Shown: one piece after another, positions 27,711-36,232 of the stretch
Layout of the letters: the number at the start of each line of letters is the position of its first letter
How positions within the stretch are numbered: the first letter of the stretch is position 1
Assembly (NCBI GenBank): GCA_946405135.1
Contig: CAMJGD010000008.1
Span: forward strand, 1-64,000
Source of the DNA: an uncultured Clostridiaceae bacterium
Lineage (GTDB): Bacteria > Bacillota > Clostridia > Clostridiales > Clostridiaceae
Direction of reading: 5' to 3'
Length of the DNA stretch: 64,000 nt
Program-made: the position numbers and the translations under genes
Notes under the pieces: generated by a model
Database searches by the model: none
What the model was told of the DNA's origin: nothing
Seen by the model: the letters and a program-made list of their open reading frames with translations, nothing else

Positions 27711-28810
27711 AAAATTTTAAAATTATAGGGATTATCATAGTTTGTTTATTATTTATAGTTTATATAAGGTTTGGAGTAGAAGATATATCTATAGAAGATT
27801 ATGCAGTAGCTATAGGCTATGGTGTGGACATAGATGACACATTAAGAGATAACCCTGAATATATTATAACCTATGCCATATATAATTATGGAACTGGTCT
27901 AGTTAGCAGCATGAATAAGATAGCTACAGGAAGGGTTATAGGTAAATATAGGGAAGATAGGCAGTTAAAAATAGATAAAGCATTTAAAATTGATACCCCA
28001 AAAATAATACTTATGAGTGAAGATACAGTTTCCCAGGGTATTGATGGATTTGTAAATATACTATTTAACAATCCTAAAATAAATGATAGGGGGGTTGTTA
28101 TTATAAATAAAGGGAGAAGCAATGATATTTTAAGTCAAAAGATTAAAGGATATTCTAGTGCTTCAGAATATATAGATGGAATTATGAAAAATGCCTATGG
28201 ACATAATTTCTACTCTAAAAAGTATACTTTATTAAATTTGTATATTAAAAGAAAAGAAGAAGGAAAAAATTTGGCTCTGCCTTATATAGAGCTTAAAGAT
28301 GACGAGATACAGCTTTCTGGTATGGCTCTTTTTAAAGGGGAAAGTATGATTGCAAAGCTGGATATGGATGAAAGCAAGGTAATGAATTTAATGAGGGAAA
28401 ATAATCTAAAAGGTTCTTTTTCTTTTGGTGAAAGCAGTGATAAATACATTGATTACTACTGTAAATCTAAAAGGAAGATTAAATGTAGAAAAGAAGGGGA
28501 AGATTTCGTATTTGATATTGATGTAAAGCTTAAAGGCGAAATAACAAACAATACTCTTTATGCTGAATTAGATAATAATAATATAAAAATCATAGAGAAA
28601 GAATTAGAGAAAAATATTAAAAAACAGTGTGAGGAGTTTATTGAAAAAATGAAGTCCACTTATAAAGTAGATGCTCTAGAGCTGGGTTACATAGCTGCAG
28701 CTAAATATGGAAGAGAAACTAATGAGGATTGGAACCATAAGATTACCAAATCTAAAATAAATGTAAATGTAAAAGTGAGCATAGATAAGATTGGAAGAGG
28801 TGGAGCATGA
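27707..28810 (+). CDS. Spore germination receptor C subunit (GerAC family), third copy
   Basis: The 367-residue product starts at TTG 27707, overlapping the previous gene by four bases. Its N-terminus has a hydrophobic stretch with a Cys (IIIVCLLF), but a Val precedes the Cys where lipoproteins need Gly, Ala or Ser, so lipidation is doubtful. The body follows the family: IEDYAVAIGYGVDID, REDRQLKIDK, LPYIELKDDEIQLSGMALF and ALELGYIAAAKYGRET. Unusually, it follows another C gene directly and precedes the last B gene. Confidence 0.88.
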   Translation: MKNFKIIGIIIVCLLFIVYIRFGVEDISIEDYAVAIGYGVDIDDTLRDNPEYIITYAIYNYGTGLVSSMNKIATGRVIGKYREDRQLKIDKAFKIDTPKIILMSEDTVSQGIDGFVNILFNNPKINDRGVVIINKGRSNDILSQKIKGYSSASEYIDGIMKNAYGHNFYSKKYTLLNLYIKRKEEGKNLALPYIELKDDEIQLSGMALFKGESMIAKLDMDESKVMNLMRENNLKGSFSFGESSDKYIDYYCKSKRKIKCRKEGEDFVFDIDVKLKGEITNNTLYAELDNNNIKIIEKELEKNIKKQCEEFIEKMKSTYKVDALELGYIAAAKYGRETNEDWNHKITKSKINVNVKVSIDKIGRGGA

Positions 28811-29889
28811 AAAGTAAGGAGCTAAAGCTTTTAGATGACAGCGAAGCTACTGCTATAATGGTAGGCTCAACCATAGGTATTGGAATATTATCTATACCTA
28901 ATGCAGTAGTTAAAGATGCAAAGCAATACGGATGGATAGCAGTTTTTTTTGGAAGTTTATATCCTCTTATAATAGTTTTATCTGGTATATATTTATGCAA
29001 AAAGCATCCTAATGAAAACATATTAGTTTTAAATAGAATATATTTTGGCAAGCTTATTGGAACTGTTTTTAATGTTTTATTTTCTATAAGATTTTTTATA
29101 TATGTGTCGGGTGTAATGTCAGGTTTTACTAATGCCCTAAGAGTATATATAGTCCCATTTTTAACTCCTGAGAAAATTATAATAGTAACTCTCTTATTGA
29201 TTATTTACTTAAATATAAAGGGACTTAAAACTATTGCAACTGTAAATAAAATAGCATTATATTTTACAATAATATTAAGTTTATTTCTTTTGCCTACTCT
29301 TATAACAGGAAATTATCTTAACCTAATGCCATTAAAAGGAATCGATTTTAAAGGTATTGTAACTGCCAGCAAAAAATTAATATACTATTATGGAGGTATG
29401 GAAATATTTTTATTGATATATCCAAGATTTAAACACAAGGAAAATATAGTCAGTATTTCAATTAAAGCCTTATTAATAGTTCTTTTTACCTATCTTTGGA
29501 TTGTGATAATTACTACTTACTATTTAGGTTATAGGCTTATAGATGGAACTATATGGCCTGTACTTTTACTAGTAGAGAATATAGAAGTTCCCTTTCTAAA
29601 TGTATCTAGATATATTTATCTTCTTTTTTGGAGTACGGTTGTATTTAAAACTGCTGCCAATGAATACTATGGCTGTATTTTAGTAAGTTCGGATTTATTC
29701 AAAATTAATAGACCTTTTTTATTTTATATAGTTAGTTTTATACCTTTTTTATATTTTTCTTCAAAGTTAAGCACTGTATATAGAAGTGCACTTTTAAGCA
29801 GATATATACCTATGATAACCCTATTTGAAATACTTCCTATAGGCTTATTGGTACTTTTTATATTCGTAAAAAGCCGAAGAAACTTATAA
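28807..29889 (+). CDS. Spore germination receptor B subunit (GerAB family), third copy
   Basis: The 360-residue, ten-helix spore permease overlaps the previous stop by four bases. It keeps the standard motifs: DSEATAIMVGSTIGIGILSIPN at the N-terminus, YGWIAVFFGSLYPL, HPNENILVLNRIYFGK and YGGMEIFLLIYP in the middle. It ends the germination operon. With the frameshifted B gene, it shows that this locus expanded by repeated duplication of B and C while keeping a single A subunit. Confidence 0.9.
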   Translation: MKSKELKLLDDSEATAIMVGSTIGIGILSIPNAVVKDAKQYGWIAVFFGSLYPLIIVLSGIYLCKKHPNENILVLNRIYFGKLIGTVFNVLFSIRFFIYVSGVMSGFTNALRVYIVPFLTPEKIIIVTLLLIIYLNIKGLKTIATVNKIALYFTIILSLFLLPTLITGNYLNLMPLKGIDFKGIVTASKKLIYYYGGMEIFLLIYPRFKHKENIVSISIKALLIVLFTYLWIVIITTYYLGYRLIDGTIWPVLLLVENIEVPFLNVSRYIYLLFWSTVVFKTAANEYYGCILVSSDLFKINRPFLFYIVSFIPFLYFSSKLSTVYRSALLSRYIPMITLFEILPIGLLVLFIFVKSRRNL

Positions 29890-29993
29890 TAGTTTCCATT
29901 TTATAAGAATAAAGTTATAATATTATTATAATGTATAGAAGTAATAGTAGATCATAAGAGCCTATACACTAGATATTATAAGGAGAGAATATT

Positions 29994-30644
29994 ATGAGAA
30001 TGAATTTAAATCCAGAAATAAATTTTAAAGGTTTAGCTTCTATAGAGGGGAAAAAATATAATATATCAGAGAATAAAAAAGCAGTGCTATTTGTAGTGGA
30101 CATGAATGCTGGTTTTGCCAAAAAAGGAGCTCTTTACAGCGAAAGAGTGGAAAAAATAATACCAGATATATATAAAATAATAGAAAGATTCATACAGAAG
30201 CAGTGTCCTGTATTTGCTTTTACAGATTGCCATACAGAGAATTCTGTTGAACTTAAAAATTATCCTGTTCACTGTTTAAAAGGCACAGAAGAAACGGAAC
30301 TAGTAGAGGAATTTAAAATTTTTAAAGATAAAATAGAAGTTATAGAGAAAAATTCTACTAATGCATTCCTAGAAAAGGAAACCGTGGAAATTTTAAAGAA
30401 GCTTATAAAAAGTGGATATGAAAGCTGGGTAATAGTGGGCTGTTGTACAGATATATGTATAAGTCAGTTTTCACTTACTTTAAAAGCTTATTTGAATAAA
30501 GAAAATTTAGATCATGAGGTTATTGTGCCTGTAAAGGGAGTTGAAACCTATGATGCACCTTGGCATAACGGAGATTTTATGAATATGGCTGCTTTAATGG
30601 AAATGCAAATGAATGGTATAGTTTTAGTAGAGGATATAGAGTAA
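29994..30644 (+). CDS. Nicotinamidase / isochorismatase family hydrolase
   Basis: The 216-residue cysteine hydrolase probably converts nicotinamide to nicotinate for NAD salvage. The catalytic triad is visible as Asp in VVDMNAGF (about 36), Lys in IEKNSTNAF and the nucleophile Cys in VGCCTDICISQF (about 147). A metal-binding DCHTEN segment near residue 79 fits nicotinamidases better than plain isochorismatases. It stands alone with a good ribosome site and a terminator. Confidence 0.85.
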   Translation: MRMNLNPEINFKGLASIEGKKYNISENKKAVLFVVDMNAGFAKKGALYSERVEKIIPDIYKIIERFIQKQCPVFAFTDCHTENSVELKNYPVHCLKGTEETELVEEFKIFKDKIEVIEKNSTNAFLEKETVEILKKLIKSGYESWVIVGCCTDICISQFSLTLKAYLNKENLDHEVIVPVKGVETYDAPWHNGDFMNMAALMEMQMNGIVLVEDIE

Positions 30645-30671
30645 AATTAGTAAATAATTTATATTAAATCC

Positions 30672-30720
30672 AAAAGTTGATGCGTAATGAATAAAATGCA
30701 CTACGCATCAGCTTTTTTTT
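30672..30720 (+). terminator. Terminator after the nicotinamidase gene
   Basis: aagttgatgcgta (30674-30686) pairs with tacgcatcagctt (30702-30713), followed by T8. Confidence 0.85.
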
Positions 30721-30807
30721 GAAAAATCCTACATTAAATTTTTTATATGATATAATTACTGTGTAGTAACAATTATCTAATGGTATTTACTACTAAAAAA
30801 TAAAAAG

Positions 30808-31434
30808 TTAATCTTCTACAGCGTTATTACTTTCTTCTGGAAAATGTTTTAATAATAGTGGTCTTATTATATATATGCTACCTAGAATATATAGACCGGG
30901 AGTAAAAAATAACATAAGTATTGGAAGCCTGTATAATGCATAATTTAATAGCAGAAAAAGAAGAGCAGAAATTATGCTTAAGATTATGTATCTATTTGAT
31001 AAAAAAAAGGAAAGTTTTAATATGCTTTTTATATCCATATAGTATTTAGCCGTAAGATAAAATGCGTAAAAGTAAGTTATTAAAAGCTCAAAAGCAATTA
31101 TTATAATTAAAGGAAGAATTATTTTTATAATAGTTTTATTTTCTTTACTTAAGTAAAAAATGCAATATAAAGAAAGATTAGCTGCAGAATATATAATCCA
31201 AAGTATAGTGGATTGCTTAAAGTTTTGCCTAAAGCTTTTTATAAATTGTTTTATAATATTATCACTTTTATTTCCTATAAATTTATCCCCTATATAAAAG
31301 GCTGAAGTGGTAGATGCACCTATGGTAAAAACAGGTATGCTAAATACTAACCATAATATACTAGTTACTAAAATATGGTAAATAAAATCACATATTTTAT
31401 AAAAAAGACTATCTGTACTTAAATAATTATTCAT
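30808..31434 (-). CDS. DUF624 (YesL-like) membrane protein
   Basis: The 208-residue protein has five to six membrane helices. The start region FYKICDFIYHILVTSILWLVFSIPVFTIGASTTSAFY is the DUF624 hallmark. Function is unknown, but such proteins usually sit beside carbohydrate ABC transporters. Here it diverges from the sugar-binding protein gene at 31723, sharing a 288-bp AT-rich intergenic region. A role in sugar transport or its control is likely from context. Confidence 0.85.
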   Translation of the reverse strand: MNNYLSTDSLFYKICDFIYHILVTSILWLVFSIPVFTIGASTTSAFYIGDKFIGNKSDNIIKQFIKSFRQNFKQSTILWIIYSAANLSLYCIFYLSKENKTIIKIILPLIIIIAFELLITYFYAFYLTAKYYMDIKSILKLSFFLSNRYIILSIISALLFLLLNYALYRLPILMLFFTPGLYILGSIYIIRPLLLKHFPEESNNAVED

Positions 31435-31722
31435 TAAATTACCTCCCAGTGCACTTTAAAATATTTGTATTTAAAACTAATTCTATAAGAATCATTAATA
31501 TCCTTTATCATATTATAAAGATTAAAAATAGTAAAATCTTAAATGTGAAATGCCAAAAACAAGTAACCATGCACATTCACTAAGAAACTTAACATATATG
31601 AGATTTAAAATTTTCAAAAAATATCAAATAATAAAGCTAGTTTAGTCAAATACTTAATTTTAGCTATTTCTTATAATCTAATTGAAAGCTGAATATTAAA
31701 TTTATATTATGGAGGTATAAAT

Positions 31723-33048
31723 ATGAGGACAAAGAAATTGATATCATTACTTCTTGTACCAGTTCTTTCTCTATCCATATTAGCTGGTTGTGGGAAGGCT
31801 GATTCAGAAGACAATTCTAAAAAGAAAGAGGTAACTTTAAAATTGTGGCACCTTTATCCTGAGAGGGATGACAATGGAACTCCGCATGCAATTATAAAAA
31901 AGGCTGCTCAAGATTATATGGCCAAAAATCCAAATGTTAAGATTGAAGTAATAGGAAATCAAAGCGCAGATAAGATATTAACAGGTTTAACAAGTGGACA
32001 AGGTCCTGACATATTCTTAAATCTATGGCCTAACATTGCTACTTGGAGTGATAAAGGATCTTTGCTAGATTTAACTGAATATACTAAACAGTCCGACTTT
32101 GATGAAAACGATATACTTAAAAGTGCTTGGGACAGATCTACATACAAAGGAAAAAGATATGGTATACCATTTACAATTTCTTCTTCAGAGCTATTTTATA
32201 ATAAAGACATGCTAAAAGCAGCTGGTTATGATAAAGCTCCAGAAACTATGGAAGAGCTTATAGAAATGACAGATAAGTTAACCAAAAAGGATGATAAAGG
32301 AAACATCACTCAACTAGGATTTATGCCAGATTATCCTTGGCTAGATAATGTTTTATGGCCTGTAGCTTATGGTGCTAAATGGATTGATGAATCTAGTAAT
32401 AAGATAACTTTTGACTCAAAAGAGATGATAGCTGCTTATAAATGGCAGGCAGATTTGTATGAAAAGTATGGTGTAGATCAGTTAACTAAGTTTAAATCCG
32501 GTTTTGGAAACGATGCACAAAATCCATTTGTGTCCGGAAAACTTGCTATGTGCTTTTTTCCAGAAGAATTAATACAATCAGTTCAAAAATATAATGCTAA
32601 CTTAAACTTTGGTGTTGCACCAATACCTTATCCTAAGAATAATCCTGAACTTAAAGGATCAATGTTTATAACTGCCACGGTTTGGAATATAAGTTCAAGG
32701 ACTGAACATAAAGATGAGGCCTGGGATTTTCTTAAATACTTGACATCTAAAGATGTAATTCAAAATACATTCTTAAAGGAAAATATAAGCGGAGGATTGT
32801 TTGCGAGAAAGAGTGCTTTAGATAATATCCCAGATACTTACCCAAAGGAATTAAAAGAAATAGCTAAGATGCTTCAATCAGATAATGTTAAGGGTTTTCC
32901 AATGTTACCATATATTAATGAATATTTAACTATAGTAAATGATGAAATGCAACTAACATTGATAGGAAAACAGAGTGTGGAAGAAGGAACTAAAAAAGTG
33001 CAAGAAAAGGTTCAACCTATTGCAGATAAAAATCCAATAAATAAGTAA
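31723..33048 (+). CDS. Sugar ABC transporter substrate-binding lipoprotein
   Basis: This is a 441-residue extracellular lipoprotein with signal peptide and lipobox LAGC (Cys 23). The mature part has the family-1 binding fold: VTLKLWHLYPERDD, YMAKNPNVKIEVIG, GQGPDIFLNLWPNIATW, YGIPFTISSSELFYNKDML and an EAWDFLKYLTS stretch. The sugar cannot be read from the sequence. It has its own terminator and is separated from its permeases by an AraC gene, an order that lets the binding protein be made in excess. The neighbouring NanE and DUF4838 genes hint at an amino-sugar or uronic-acid-containing glycan. Confidence 0.92.
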   Translation: MRTKKLISLLLVPVLSLSILAGCGKADSEDNSKKKEVTLKLWHLYPERDDNGTPHAIIKKAAQDYMAKNPNVKIEVIGNQSADKILTGLTSGQGPDIFLNLWPNIATWSDKGSLLDLTEYTKQSDFDENDILKSAWDRSTYKGKRYGIPFTISSSELFYNKDMLKAAGYDKAPETMEELIEMTDKLTKKDDKGNITQLGFMPDYPWLDNVLWPVAYGAKWIDESSNKITFDSKEMIAAYKWQADLYEKYGVDQLTKFKSGFGNDAQNPFVSGKLAMCFFPEELIQSVQKYNANLNFGVAPIPYPKNNPELKGSMFITATVWNISSRTEHKDEAWDFLKYLTSKDVIQNTFLKENISGGLFARKSALDNIPDTYPKELKEIAKMLQSDNVKGFPMLPYINEYLTIVNDEMQLTLIGKQSVEEGTKKVQEKVQPIADKNPINK

Positions 33049-33057
33049 AAACTATTA

Positions 33058-33104
33058 AATTGCTGTGTCAAAGCCTTAAATGGCTGGCACAGCAATTTTT
33101 TTAA
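33058..33104 (+). terminator. Terminator after the binding-protein gene
   Basis: aattgctgtg pairs with cacagcaatt, with an inner agcc / ggct stem, followed by T7. Confidence 0.85.
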
Positions 33105-33180
33105 AATATTGAAATTTTGTAAACATTGATTAAATATGATACAATTAATGAAATAATTCTCATTGAAGGTGATATAAGCT

Positions 33181-34101
33181 ATGTCAAAATTGGAGGACAG
33201 TTACAAAAACAAAAATTTTCATTATGATAATTTGTATTTTGATACCCCCAAACAATATGATTCTATAGACATTTATCAAGTTGGAGATTTAAGCTGCAAA
33301 GGCAATTATGAAATAAAAGCTCATAAGCAGTTATGCTATGAAATAAGCTATATAGAAAGTGGAAAAGGAATTTGTTATATAAATGATGAGGAATTTCAGG
33401 TTGAAAAAGGAGATATATTTTTAAATTTGCCTGGGGAAATTCATAAACTAAAAGCGGACAAACTTGATCCTTTTAGATTTATGTATCTAGGATTCGTTTT
33501 TAATTCAAACTTATCTATAGATGATAGGTTTTTTCATGCCAAAAAGATGTTTGATAACAGGAGTCTGCCTTTAGTAAAAGATAGACTTAATATAAGTACA
33601 GCTTTCTTTAACCTGTTAAGTGAAACTAAAAATGTAGATGACTTTTCTCATCTTATGATAGAAACCTACATTTTTCAGATAATAACACTTACCTATAGGA
33701 ATTTTTTTGAAAATTGGGAGTATACTTATGAATTTAAAGAAGAAATGAGCAGTGCAAAAGAAATGGTTTATAATGTGGTTAATTTTATAGATAGTAATAT
33801 ATTTAATATTACAGATTTAGGTATCATTGCTGATTCTCTTGGATATAGTTATTCTCATCTTTCACATACTTTCTCAGAAGAAACGGGATTGACGCTTAAA
33901 GCGTACTACTCTAAAAAGAGATTGCAAAAAGCTACGGACTTATTAAAGGAAGGACATAAAACCATAACGCAAATAGCTTATATGTTAAATTTTCAATCCA
34001 TACATTCTTTTAGTAGAACTTTTAAGAAGGAAATAGGCATTTCACCTAGTGAATATCAAAAAATACATGGTAAAAGTGCAACTTCTATACAAAGCATATG
34101 A
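33181..34101 (+). CDS. AraC family transcriptional regulator
   Basis: The 306-residue regulator has an N-terminal cupin sensor (residues about 35-130, with SYIESGKGICYINDEEF and GDIFLNLPGEIHKL) and a C-terminal double helix-turn-helix (NITDLGIIADSLGYSYSHLS and ITQIAYMLNFQSIHSFSRTF). It sits between the sugar-binding protein and the permeases and probably activates both when the substrate is present. A strong hairpin follows the gene. Confidence 0.92.
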   Translation: MSKLEDSYKNKNFHYDNLYFDTPKQYDSIDIYQVGDLSCKGNYEIKAHKQLCYEISYIESGKGICYINDEEFQVEKGDIFLNLPGEIHKLKADKLDPFRFMYLGFVFNSNLSIDDRFFHAKKMFDNRSLPLVKDRLNISTAFFNLLSETKNVDDFSHLMIETYIFQIITLTYRNFFENWEYTYEFKEEMSSAKEMVYNVVNFIDSNIFNITDLGIIADSLGYSYSHLSHTFSEETGLTLKAYYSKKRLQKATDLLKEGHKTITQIAYMLNFQSIHSFSRTFKKEIGISPSEYQKIHGKSATSIQSI

Positions 34102-34116
34102 TGTTACTTAATATAT

Positions 34117-34147
34117 AAAAAAAGCTCTATAAAGAGCTTTTTTTTTA
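34117..34147 (+). terminator. Terminator after the araC-type gene
   Basis: aaaaaagctct pairs with agagctttttt around a short loop and a T-run follows. Confidence 0.8.
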
Positions 34148-34357
34148 TTTTAACCAAAAAAGTAAAATAAGGTAACCTATTTTATCAAATACAGTATTTT
34201 ATGTGTAGTTTATAATTATTATGATATAAGAATTTAGTCACAAATGGAACTTATATAAGGGGCATTGAAATTGGGACGCATGTTTTAAAAGTATGTAAAC
34301 GTTGTTCTAGATAAGAATTTATTATGAAAGCTTATCATTTAATTTAAAGAAAGGACA

Positions 34358-35299
34358 GTGATTGGTTTAATGAATAAAGTAAAGTCTAAAAAATCTGGTG
34401 CAATCAATAAGAAAAAAATGTTTATCTATGGAGTATTATTTTGTATGCCTTGGATAATTGGATTTTTAGTTTTTAATTTATATCCTATAGTAGCTTCTGC
34501 GTATTACAGCTTTACAGATTATAATCTTTTTCAATCTCCTAAATTTATTGGATTAGCTAATTATAAAGAGCTATTTAGGGATGAAAAGTTTTTATTATCA
34601 CTTAAAAACACAATTTATATAACTCTTATAGGAGTTCCAATTCAATTAATCTATGCTCTTTTAATGGCTATGCTTTTAAATATGAAGGCTAAAGGGCAGT
34701 CCATATATAGGACTTTATATTACATACCTTCTATAGTCCCAATAGTGGCCAGTTCAGTACTTTGGATATGGATATTAAATCCACAGTATGGACTGCTAAA
34801 TAGCTTTTTAGGGAAATTAGGTATGTATCAACCAGCTTGGACTTCGGACCCAAGATTTACGAAACCTTCTCTTATAATGATGGATACTTGGAGAAGTGGT
34901 GGAACTATGTTAATCTATCTTGCAGCATTGCAAGGTGTACCAAAAAGCTTATATGAAGCAGCAGAGATAGATGGTGCAGGCAGGGCTAAAAAGTTTTTTA
35001 GTATAACTCTTCCAGCGATTTCACCAGTAATATTGTTTCAACTTATAATGGGACTTATAAATTCATTCCAGTATTTTACTCAGGCATTTATGTTTTCCAG
35101 CGGAGCTGCTCATCAGATTTCAGGAGGACCAGAAAACTCCATGTTATTTTATTCATTATATATATATCAGAATGCATTTAGCTTCTTAAAGATGGGATAT
35201 GCATCCGCTATGGCATGGATACTATTTTTAATAGTAATAGCAGTAACTATAGTAATATTTAAAACCTCTTTACGTTGGGTTTACTATGATGCTGAATAA
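34358..35299 (+). CDS. Sugar ABC transporter permease (first subunit)
   Basis: The roughly 313-residue inner-membrane permease of the MalF/UgpA type has six helices. The EAA loop that docks the ATPase is SLYEAAEIDGAGRAKKFFSI near residue 205. The start is uncertain: GTG 34358 lies very close to aagga, while the ATG at 34370 is rather far from it. No ATPase gene is present, so a shared MsmX-type ATPase elsewhere is probably used. It is translated just ahead of the second permease. Confidence 0.9.
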   Translation: MIGLMNKVKSKKSGAINKKKMFIYGVLFCMPWIIGFLVFNLYPIVASAYYSFTDYNLFQSPKFIGLANYKELFRDEKFLLSLKNTIYITLIGVPIQLIYALLMAMLLNMKAKGQSIYRTLYYIPSIVPIVASSVLWIWILNPQYGLLNSFLGKLGMYQPAWTSDPRFTKPSLIMMDTWRSGGTMLIYLAALQGVPKSLYEAAEIDGAGRAKKFFSITLPAISPVILFQLIMGLINSFQYFTQAFMFSSGAAHQISGGPENSMLFYSLYIYQNAFSFLKMGYASAMAWILFLIVIAVTIVIFKTSLRWVYYDAE

Positions 35300-35312
35300 A
35301 GGAGGAAAATAT

Positions 35313-36182
35313 ATGAATACAACTACTAGTATAAATAGAGAAATAAGAAAGCAAAAAAATAAAAAGCTTATAAATAAAAAAATATTACCTCAGGTGATTT
35401 TAATATTCTTTGCTATAATTTTTTCTCTGCCATTTATATGGCTTGTAAGTACATCTTTTAAATCTCCTGAAAACATATTTAAAATTCCACCTCAATGGAT
35501 ACCTAAACCATTTAAACCTGATAACTATATAAAAGCAGTTAAGGCTATACCATTTTTTACTTACTTAAAAAATACTTTAATAATATCAATAATTCCTATA
35601 TTTGGTCAAATTATATCTTCATCCTTAGTAGCTTATTCTTTCTCAAAGATAGAGTGGAAAGGGAAAAAAGTACTATTTCCTTTGCTTATGGCTACTATGA
35701 TGTTACCAGGACAAGTTACTATGATTCCAGTTTATATAGTATGGTCAAAGTTAAAACTTGTAAATACATTTGTACCTTTGATATTACCTAGTTTTTTTGG
35801 TACAGCTTTTAATATATTTTTATTAAGACAATTTTTCTTAACTATTCCAGATAGTTTAATAGAAGCTGCTAGAATTGATGGAGCTGGAGAGTTTAGAATA
35901 TTTTGGAAGATAATTATGCCTTTATCAAAACCCGTGCTTACTACTATAGCATTATTTACCTTTATGGGTGGATGGAATGATTTTATGGGACCACTTTTAT
36001 ACCTAAATGATAGCAGAAAATGGCCTTTATCTATAGGTCTTCAGGCTTTTATGTTCCAATATAATCAGCAGTGGGAACTATTAATGGCAGCTACAGTATT
36101 ATTTACCGTTCCTATGATAATAGTATTCTTTATAGGTCAAAAGCAGTTTATGGAAGGTATAGTTATGACAGGTTTTAAGTAA
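35313..36182 (+). CDS. Sugar ABC transporter permease (second subunit)
   Basis: The roughly 289-residue MalG/LacG-type permease has six helices and the EAA loop DSLIEAARIDGAGEFRIFWKI near residue 185. ATG 35313 is chosen because an ideal ggagg lies 8 nt upstream; in-frame ATGs before it overlap the preceding gene. It forms the channel together with the previous subunit. Confidence 0.92.
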   Translation: MNTTTSINREIRKQKNKKLINKKILPQVILIFFAIIFSLPFIWLVSTSFKSPENIFKIPPQWIPKPFKPDNYIKAVKAIPFFTYLKNTLIISIIPIFGQIISSSLVAYSFSKIEWKGKKVLFPLLMATMMLPGQVTMIPVYIVWSKLKLVNTFVPLILPSFFGTAFNIFLLRQFFLTIPDSLIEAARIDGAGEFRIFWKIIMPLSKPVLTTIALFTFMGGWNDFMGPLLYLNDSRKWPLSIGLQAFMFQYNQQWELLMAATVLFTVPMIIVFFIGQKQFMEGIVMTGFK

Positions 36183-36232
36183 ATCATAATATGTTTAGTT
36201 AACAAAATAAGAGATTAGTATAGGAGAAGTAT

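Noticed and set aside
34294..34307. cre-like site TGTAAACGTTGTTC upstream of the sugar permeases
   Set aside because: The last two consensus positions (CA) do not match, and such partial matches are common. Not strong enough to list.
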